Positions 7,496 through 12,234 of a stretch of DNA of 12,234 nucleotides are shown one piece after another. Below the pieces are notes generated by a model, which was not told where the DNA came from, made no database searches, and was given only the letters and a program-made list of their open reading frames with translations. The first letter of the stretch is position 1, and each line of letters begins with the position of its first letter. The stretch is from Desulfobacteraceae bacterium. Its GTDB lineage: Bacteria > Desulfobacterota > DSM-4660 > Desulfatiglandales > Desulfatiglandaceae. The translations under genes were made by a program, and so were the position numbers. The DNA is taken from positions 1 to 12,234 of the forward strand of contig DSCZ01000368.1 of the NCBI GenBank assembly GCA_011048855.1. Direction: 5' to 3'.

Positions 7496-9169
7496 TCAAC
7501 GGGGGAAAACCGCCCCCCTGTCCGCACTCGATACGAAGCCTGCATATCTTCCAAGGTAGCCCTTCGAAATTTTTGGTTCAAAGGCAGGCAGAGCTTCTAT
7601 TCGCCTGGAGATCTCCTCTCCCGTAAGTCGGACATTCAGCTTCTTCGCCGGGATGTCGATCTCGATTACATCCCCTTCCCGTAAGGCAGCGATGGGTCCG
7701 CGGGCCGCCGCCTCGGGAGAAATATGCCCAATGCTCGCGCCCCGCGAAGCACCTGAAAACCTTCCGTCGGTTATCAGCGCCACATCACGGTCGAGTCCCA
7801 TACCGGCAAGAGCGGATGTGGGCGAAAGCATCTCCTGCATCCCGGGGCCTCCTTTCGGCCCTTCGTAGAGGATTGCGACCACATCCCCCTTGTTTATTTC
7901 CCCGCCTAGAATCGCCCTGCATGCAGATTCTTCGGAGAAAAATACTCTCGCCGGACCCGAATGAACAAGCATTTCATCCGCGACCGCCACCTGCTTTACG
8001 ATCGCCCCATCCGGGGCAAGGTTCCCGTATAAAACCGCGAGCCCGCCGGTTGGGTGCACCGGAGCTTCGACCGTCCTGATCACCCCAAAATCGGCAACTT
8101 TCGCCTGAATTTCCTCCAGCATCTCACCCACCTGTTTTCCATAAACAGTCATCTGGGTAACATCGATCAGGTTCGCCTTTCTGAGTTCGCTCATCAGCCC
8201 CGGGATCCCTCCGGCCCGGTATAAATCGATGACATGATCGGGGCCGGCCGGTGCCAGTGAAGTCAGATGGGGTACTTTACCGCTTGCTGCATCGAAATCC
8301 TGAAGACTGAGCTCGACTCCTGCGTAATATGCTATCGCCGGTAGATGGAGAGCCGAATTGGTCGAACCACCGAGTGCCATATCAACGGCAACGGCGTTCA
8401 GGAAAGCCTCCCGGGTCATGATCTGAGACGGCTTGATACCCCTTTTAACGAGTTGAACGGCCTGATATCCGGTCTGCTTCGCGATGCGTATACGTTCGGC
8501 AAATACCGCCGGGACGCTTCCGTTGTAGGGAAGCGACATCCCGAGGGCTTCCGAAAGATGGCACATCGTATTGGCTGTGAACATTCCCGAACACGATCCA
8601 GGACCAGGACATCCCGCGCATTCGATTTCATTCAGCTCGGCTTCGTCTATCTTGCCGCTTTTAAAGCGCCCTACCGCCTCAAAGACTTTATCCACGCCGA
8701 TATCGCGTCCTCCGAACCTGCCTGGAAGCATCGGGCCTCCTGCCACGAATATCGACGGAATGTCGATTGCGCCTGCGGCTATCAACATCCCGGGTACGAT
8801 CTTGTCGCAGGAAGACATCAACACCAGTCCGTCGAAAGGATGGGCCGTCGCCATGATCTCGATGGAATCTGCTATCAACTCCCGGCTGGGAAGGCTGTAT
8901 TTCATCCCCACGTGATTCATGGCAATTCCATCACAGACTCCTATCGTGTTGAACACCATGGGAGTGCCTCCGGCCGCATAGACTCCGGCCTTGACAGCCT
9001 CCACCAGGCGGTCCAGATGCATGTGGCCCGGAATAATATCGTTGAAGGAATTGGCTATTCCGATTATAGGTCCGACCATTTCCCAGTCGCAGAAGCCATC
9101 GGCCCGCAGCAGGGATCGATGTGGCGCACGCTCCGGCCCTTTGGTCATCAGTTCGCTTCGTTTCTCCAT
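7496..9169 (-). CDS. ilvD: Dihydroxy-acid dehydratase
   Basis: A 557-residue cytoplasmic Fe-S enzyme of the IlvD/Edd family. It dehydrates 2,3-dihydroxy-isovalerate and 2,3-dihydroxy-3-methylvalerate to the 2-oxo acids that are the penultimate intermediates of valine and isoleucine synthesis. Length is normal and the family motifs are present: [36 protein letters not shown] (positions 77-97), [11 protein letters not shown] with cluster ligand Cys121, [17 protein letters not shown] with cluster ligand Cys193, and the C-terminal [12 protein letters not shown]. The position where [2Fe-2S] members carry an early cysteine reads PGH, as in the E. coli enzyme, while Cys79 precedes the metal-binding Asp80. 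The ATG at 9169 has AAAGGAG 7 nt upstream. An ATG 4 nt earlier (9173) is out of frame. The gene has its own promoter, and a terminator-like hairpin lies in its leader. The sugar-acid dehydratase paralogues are less likely given these motifs, but substrate is not proven. Confidence 0.95.
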   Translation of the reverse strand: MEKRSELMTKGPERAPHRSLLRADGFCDWEMVGPIIGIANSFNDIIPGHMHLDRLVEAVKAGVYAAGGTPMVFNTIGVCDGIAMNHVGMKYSLPSRELIADSIEIMATAHPFDGLVLMSSCDKIVPGMLIAAGAIDIPSIFVAGGPMLPGRFGGRDIGVDKVFEAVGRFKSGKIDEAELNEIECAGCPGPGSCSGMFTANTMCHLSEALGMSLPYNGSVPAVFAERIRIAKQTGYQAVQLVKRGIKPSQIMTREAFLNAVAVDMALGGSTNSALHLPAIAYYAGVELSLQDFDAASGKVPHLTSLAPAGPDHVIDLYRAGGIPGLMSELRKANLIDVTQMTVYGKQVGEMLEEIQAKVADFGVIRTVEAPVHPTGGLAVLYGNLAPDGAIVKQVAVADEMLVHSGPARVFFSEESACRAILGGEINKGDVVAILYEGPKGGPGMQEMLSPTSALAGMGLDRDVALITDGRFSGASRGASIGHISPEAAARGPIAALREGDVIEIDIPAKKLNVRLTGEEISRRIEALPAFEPKISKGYLGRYAGFVSSADRGAVFPR

Positions 9170-9199
9170 TCATTGTCTCCTTTATTCTTGCTGACATTG

Positions 9200-9241
9200 A
9201 AAAAAGCCCCATCAAGCTTCTTAGGCGGGGTCGCGTTTTTT
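9200..9241 (-). terminator. Terminator-like hairpin in the ilvD leader (possible attenuator)
   Basis: On the minus strand an A6 tract is followed by CGCGACCCC, a 16-nt loop region with a weak internal AAG/CUU pairing, GGGGC and then a run of six T. The CCCC/GGGG stem plus U6 has the shape of an intrinsic terminator and begins almost at the predicted ilvD transcription start, about 30 nt before the start codon. Because the A-tract is also present, the element would work in either direction, but no plus-strand gene ends nearby. The short GC stem makes its strength uncertain. Confidence 0.45.
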
Positions 9242-9246
9242 CTGAA

Positions 9247-9275
9247 TCTATACCACTCGGCTGCGGGTGAATCAA
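9247..9275 (-). promoter_or_regulatory. Predicted ilvD promoter
   Basis: Read on the minus strand: -35 TTGATT (9275-9270), a 17-nt spacer and -10 TATAGA (9252-9247). Each box matches the sigma70 consensus at four of six positions, with ideal spacing. Transcription would begin near 9240, immediately before the terminator-like hairpin, giving a leader of about 70 nt. Confidence 0.5.
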
Positions 9276-9290
9276 GGCTGTTTCGAGGGC

Positions 9291-9319
9291 TTGCCTTTAG
9301 AAGAGTGATACTCTAATAT
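9291..9319 (+). promoter_or_regulatory. Predicted promoter for the DUF374 acyltransferase gene
   Basis: -35 TTGCCT (9291-9296), a 17-nt spacer and -10 TAATAT (9314-9319) precede the gene. Each box matches consensus at four positions. The expected start near 9326 leaves a leader of only about 18 nt, just enough to hold the AGGAGG ribosome-binding site at 9332-9337. It is back to back with the ilvD promoter. Confidence 0.45.
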
Positions 9320-9343
9320 CCTACTTGCTACAGGAGGCACCGA

Positions 9344-10096
9344 ATGATTTCGGACGACAACACGGATTACCCCATTCGCTGGTACGACCCCATCCTTCTG
9401 GCGACCGTCCCGCCGCTGGCCGCGTTTCTGGTTTCGACTCTCATGCGTTCATGCAGACTCAGCGCGAAATTCGGGGGAGAGGCCGTCGAAGCCGCCCTAG
9501 CGCTTTCCGGCGGAAGAGCCGTATATGCCACATGGCATCAACGCATGCCCTATCATTTTCACTATTTTGGAAAGATGCACCTCCTGATGATGATCAGCGG
9601 GAGCAGGGACGGTGAATACGCTGCGAGACTGGCCTCGTGCTTTGGTTTCCGCAATGTCCGCGGCTCCTCGACCCGCGGCGGCTCAAAGGCGCTTAAGGAC
9701 ATCATCTCCAGGCTCAGAGACGGCCGCGGCAGCGCCGGAATGCTCGCAGACGGGCCCCAGGGGCCCCCGAGAGTGGTAAAAATGGGCTCCTTGATCATGT
9801 CCAGAGACACCGGCCTTCCACTTATCGGTGTCTTATGGGGAGCCGACAGGTGCTGGACCCTGAATTCGTGGGACAGATACCTCATACCCCGGCCTTTCAG
9901 CCGTGTGGTCGTAAAGTATACCGAACCGATGTGGATTCCCGCGGGCACGACAGGCGAAGAGCTTGATGAACTGAGGGGGGAATTCGAAAGAAGGCTTAAT
10001 GAAGCCACCCGGTTCTGCGATCTTTATTTCGGCTCCGAGCGTCCATGGCGACGCACCAGGGCCGACGGTACTCCGGAAATCGGACCACTACCCTGA
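9344..10096 (+). CDS. DUF374 lysophospholipid/Kdo-lipid acyltransferase-like protein
   Basis: A 250-residue protein of the DUF374 family, related to the LPLAT acyltransferases that attach acyl chains to lipid A precursors or lysophospholipids at the inner face of the cytoplasmic membrane. Signature blocks are visible: WHQRM with His65 (the counterpart of the histidine in the HX4D motif), SGSRDGEYAARLAS from 85, RGSSTRGGSKAL from 106 and LADGPQGPPR from 134, followed by a G-P-L-IGVLWGA stretch. One hydrophobic segment at about 16-34 could anchor it in the membrane; there is no cleavable signal peptide. The aspartate of classical HX4D is not obvious, as in many DUF374 members. AGGAGG lies 6 nt before the ATG at 9344. 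The gene stands alone, divergent from ilvD and followed by the B12-controlled receptor unit. The exact acyl acceptor is unknown. Confidence 0.85.
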   Translation: MISDDNTDYPIRWYDPILLATVPPLAAFLVSTLMRSCRLSAKFGGEAVEAALALSGGRAVYATWHQRMPYHFHYFGKMHLLMMISGSRDGEYAARLASCFGFRNVRGSSTRGGSKALKDIISRLRDGRGSAGMLADGPQGPPRVVKMGSLIMSRDTGLPLIGVLWGADRCWTLNSWDRYLIPRPFSRVVVKYTEPMWIPAGTTGEELDELRGEFERRLNEATRFCDLYFGSERPWRRTRADGTPEIGPLP

Positions 10097-10147
10097 AACC
10101 ACCGGCAGAGCGAATCATCCTTATATCGGAGTCCCGGAATTTTCCTC

Positions 10148-10178
10148 TTGACATACAGCCCCGGCCCGGCTTAGAGAT
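10148..10178 (+). promoter_or_regulatory. Predicted promoter of the cobalamin-controlled receptor unit
   Basis: A perfect TTGACA (10148-10153) is followed, 17-18 nt later, by a weak -10 region (TTAGAGAT, 10171-10178). A start around 10184-10187 would coincide with the 5' strand of the riboswitch P1 helix, which is strong positional support. The -10 match itself is poor. Confidence 0.45.
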
Positions 10179-10186
10179 AGGGCTTA

Positions 10187-10349
10187 GTCAGGGTGCTCGC
10201 CATGAGCGAAAAGGGAACCCCGTGGAAATCGGGGGCGGGCCCGCCGCTGTAATCGGGGACGAAAACCGCACAGTGCCACTGGTCCGATGAACGGACGCGG
10301 GAAGGCGCGGTGATTAGGATGATCCGGGAGTCAGAAGACCTGCCCTGAC
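10187..10349 (+). ncRNA. Cobalamin (vitamin B12) riboswitch aptamer
   Basis: The conserved blocks of the cobalamin riboswitch occur in order: AAAGGGAA (10209-10216), GTGGAAATC (10222-10230), GCGGGCCCGCCGCTGTAA (10235-10252), GCCACTGG (10275-10282), CGGGAAGGCGCGG (10298-10310) and the B12 box AGTCAGAAGACCTGCC (10329-10344). The outer ends GTCAGGG (10187-10193) and CCCTGAC (10343-10349) form a perfect 7-bp P1 helix and define the aptamer borders. It senses adenosylcobalamin or a related corrinoid and lies in the leader of the TonB-dependent receptor gene. With the terminator downstream it should act as an OFF switch: corrinoid bound, transcription stops. Confidence 0.95.
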
Positions 10350-10360
10350 AGGATGTTTAT

Positions 10361-10378
10361 GTCTCCGCGGATTGAGAC
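10361..10378 (+). promoter_or_regulatory. Small stem-loop in the riboswitch expression platform
   Basis: GTCTC (10361-10365) pairs with GAGAC (10374-10378) around the loop CGCGGATT. That loop could pair, with one mismatch, with AATCCCCG in the 5' arm of the terminator (10409-10416), so it is a candidate antiterminator contact. This is by eye and has not been folded computationally. Confidence 0.3.
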
Positions 10379-10407
10379 TGTCCAGAGATCTCGAGGATAA
10401 AAACGGG

Positions 10408-10446
10408 AAATCCCCGGGTCGGTTGCTACGATTCGGGGATTTTTTT
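10408..10446 (+). terminator. Intrinsic terminator of the cobalamin riboswitch
   Basis: AAATCCCCG (10408-10416) pairs perfectly with CGGGGATTT (10434-10442), with a short inner GTCG/CGAT pairing possible. The 3' arm runs into a T-tract at 10440-10446. Lying about 60 nt after the aptamer and 110 nt before the receptor gene, it is the expected regulatory terminator. Bases 10447-10555 beyond it hold no further element that I can identify except the GGAGG ribosome-binding site at 10541-10545. Confidence 0.88.
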
Positions 10447-10555
10447 GTCAACCCCACCAGGATCAAGCATCCGGCCTTCAACCTGCGCATCTCTTTCAGG
10501 AGCCCAGTCATCCGCGGTCCATACCTGCAAACCCATAGAAGGAGGACCATTTGAA

Positions 10556-12234
10556 ATGATCGGAAAAAGGGAAAGTATAGTGATTTATTTTCTGGTTTCA
10601 TTCCTTGTCCTGATGACTCCCGGTCAAGGATATGCCGGAACGGCTGAAAGAGAAGGCACCGAAGCCTTCCTCGAAGAAGTTGTGGTTACCGGGAGCCGTA
10701 TAGAGGAAGAGATAGCCGGTGTGCCTGCGAACATTACTGTGATAAGCGAAAAAGAAATCCGGGCGTCGAACGCAAAAACCGTAGTCGAACTGCTACGAAG
10801 CGAAGAAGGCATAGTCGTCAGGGACCTTCTTGGAATAGGAAGAACCGCTCAGGTGGACCTGAGAGGCTTCGGTGAATCGGGTTCAAGCAACACGCTGGTT
10901 TTGGTCGACGGCCGAAGGATTAATGCAATTGATCTGAGTGGAGTCAACTGGAGCCATATCCCTATTGATCAGGTGGCCAGGATAGAAATCCTCAGAGGAA
11001 CCGGCAGCGTGCTTTACGGAGACAACGCGGTCGGCGGGGTGATCAATATAATAACCAAGGAACCGGAGGAAGGATTTTCAGCCAGGACCTCCATCACAGC
11101 GGGAAGTTTCGGCCGAACGAAAGAGCAGGTCTCTGTCAGTGCGGGCAAACCGGGGTTTGCCGCTTCGGCCGATTTCAGCTACGATTCCAGCGACGGGTAC
11201 CGCGAAAACAACTACTATCGGGCGAAAGACGCCTCCGGCCGCATCCTCTACCAGCCTGCAGACACCTTGAGCCTGCATCTCGACTTTTCGCATCACTCCG
11301 ATGATTATGGAATGCCCGGGGCCTTGAACGAAGCCGATTACAATACCAACAGAAGGACCGCCAAAGATATGCTCGACAGGTCGGATTCCGAAGATTCCTT
11401 TCTCAGGATCGGCTTCGATTCAGCAATCGGGGATTACGGCACTCTGCTCGGAGAATTATCCTACAGACATATGAATACAAAAAGTGACTACCCTGATCCC
11501 AGCTTCCCGTTTTTAACCGAAAACGATATCGAAACATATGGATTTACACCCCGGTTCGTGTTTGACCAACCTCTTTTCGAACGCAGCAACACCTTTATCG
11601 CAGGAGCCGACCTGTACCGGTCGGATCAAACCCTGGACTCTTTCTCAGGAACCTTTTCCCCTGTTGTCACACCTTCAGGCCGAGACACGATCAAGAGGGA
11701 ATCCATGGGTTTTTATATGACGAATGAGATGGAAATTTTCGAAAACCTACGATTCTCGGCCGGAGCGAGAACAGAAAGAGTCGAAGACGATCTCGAAAAA
11801 ATGAACCTGCCGGGCAAAACAATCGCTCTTAAAGAAAAAGTTAAAACAAGAGAAGAGGCCTTCAACCTGGGGCTTTCATATAAATATAAGCAGGATTCAA
11901 CCCTTTTCTTGAAAGTCAACAGGAGCTTCCGCTACCCCTTGACCGATGAACTCATTGAAATCGACCAGGCAACATTCGCCACCGGAATAAACACCGACCT
12001 CGAACCACAGACGGGCATGCACTACGATATTGGCGTAAAACATTCGTTCAACAAAAGGTTTCACGGGCGCCTGACCCTCTTCCGCGCCGAGATAAAGAAT
12101 GAAATATTTTACGACCCCCTGCCGAAGCCCTATGTCGGCACGAATGAAAACCACCCCGAAACACTCCACCAGGGAATTGAAGCCGGCCTCACCGTCCGAA
12201 TTTCGGACAAAATTACCTTCAATGGAAATTATAC
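10556..12234 (+). CDS. TonB-dependent outer-membrane receptor, probable cobalamin importer (BtuB-like), 3' end missing
   Basis: The reading frame from the ATG at 10556 stays open for 559 codons to the window end. GGAGG at 10541-10545 is 10 nt upstream of this ATG. Residues 1-27 look like a signal peptide: basic start MIGKRE, hydrophobic core IVIYFLVSFLVLM, and cleavage probably near GYA-GT. A TonB box (EEVVVTGSR, 40-48) is followed by the plug domain, with LLRSEEGIVV, LVLVDGRRIN and IEILRGTGSVLYGDNAVGGVINIITK-type motifs (about 60-170). The rest is beta-barrel sequence with repeated aromatic strands and the late block TNENHPETLHQGIEAG. Such receptors take up scarce ligands across the outer membrane using TonB-ExbBD energy. 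Control by a cobalamin riboswitch makes corrinoids the likely cargo, equivalent to BtuB, though the barrel sequence alone could also fit an iron-chelate receptor. Transporter and corrinoid-processing genes may follow beyond the window. Confidence 0.93.
   Translation, partial: MIGKRESIVIYFLVSFLVLMTPGQGYAGTAEREGTEAFLEEVVVTGSRIEEEIAGVPANITVISEKEIRASNAKTVVELLRSEEGIVVRDLLGIGRTAQVDLRGFGESGSSNTLVLVDGRRINAIDLSGVNWSHIPIDQVARIEILRGTGSVLYGDNAVGGVINIITKEPEEGFSARTSITAGSFGRTKEQVSVSAGKPGFAASADFSYDSSDGYRENNYYRAKDASGRILYQPADTLSLHLDFSHHSDDYGMPGALNEADYNTNRRTAKDMLDRSDSEDSFLRIGFDSAIGDYGTLLGELSYRHMNTKSDYPDPSFPFLTENDIETYGFTPRFVFDQPLFERSNTFIAGADLYRSDQTLDSFSGTFSPVVTPSGRDTIKRESMGFYMTNEMEIFENLRFSAGARTERVEDDLEKMNLPGKTIALKEKVKTREEAFNLGLSYKYKQDSTLFLKVNRSFRYPLTDELIEIDQATFATGINTDLEPQTGMHYDIGVKHSFNKRFHGRLTLFRAEIKNEIFYDPLPKPYVGTNENHPETLHQGIEAGLTVRISDKITFNGNY

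Larger units (their letters stand above)
9170..9343. other. Divergent intergenic control region between ilvD and the DUF374 gene
   Basis: This 174-nt gap contains, from left to right, the ilvD ribosome-binding site, the terminator-like leader hairpin, the ilvD promoter on the minus strand, the acyltransferase promoter on the plus strand and its ribosome-binding site. The two predicted -35 boxes are only 15 nt apart (9276-9290), so binding of RNA polymerase to one may hinder the other. I see no branched-chain-rich leader peptide on the minus strand. Confidence 0.5.

Noticed and set aside
9170..9241. Leader peptide for branched-chain attenuation of ilvD
   Set aside because: Short frames in the leader are not enriched in Val, Leu or Ile codons, and the ATG at 9173 opens a frame that runs on antisense-like through ilvD without a nearby stop.
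8345..9316. Plus-strand open frame of 323 codons
   Set aside because: It is antisense to ilvD, whose cluster motifs are intact on the other strand; the translation shows no recognisable domain.

Overview
The window looks like a Gram-negative, GC-rich bacterial chromosome. A TonB-dependent outer-membrane receptor and a DUF374-type acyltransferase point to an outer membrane. An ADP-forming acetyl-CoA synthetase, a CoA-transferase of the 4-hydroxybutyrate/acetate type and a YedF-type protein suggest an anaerobic or syntrophic lineage. Desulfobacterota (former Deltaproteobacteria) is my best guess, but it is inferred from gene content alone and is not firm.

Layout. (1) 17-4736, plus strand: yedF (TusA-like plus DsrE-like domains), then a single-chain alpha-beta acetyl-CoA synthetase (ADP-forming) with its own consensus-like promoter, then a CoA-transferase/hydrolase fused to a C-terminal GNAT acetyltransferase. 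A 13-bp hairpin separates the last two genes. Together they handle acyl-CoA thioesters: the synthetase can turn acetyl-CoA into acetate plus ATP, the transferase can exchange CoA between acids, and the GNAT domain may use the same acyl-CoA pool. (2) 4809-7277, plus strand: a large Pif1-like helicase with an HRDC-like domain and a C-terminal helix-turn-helix. (3) 7223-9169, minus strand: ilvD (dihydroxy-acid dehydratase), followed by the 5' stump of a radical SAM gene that stops where the helicase gene begins. (4) 9170-9343: a compact divergent promoter region, with a terminator-like hairpin in the ilvD leader. (5) 9344-10096, plus strand: a DUF374 lysophospholipid/Kdo-lipid acyltransferase-like protein. 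(6) 10148-12234, plus strand: promoter, cobalamin riboswitch, intrinsic terminator and a TonB-dependent receptor that runs off the window end. This is a standard vitamin B12-repressed import unit.

I see no tRNA, rRNA, CRISPR array, transposase gene or complete mobile element. Most of the window is recognisable housekeeping and metabolic content. The items most worth a second look are the truncated radical SAM gene at the helicase junction, the GNAT fusion beside the synthetase, the strong intergenic hairpin at 2808-2836, and the possible attenuator in front of ilvD. I found nothing that I can defend as a wholly new system.
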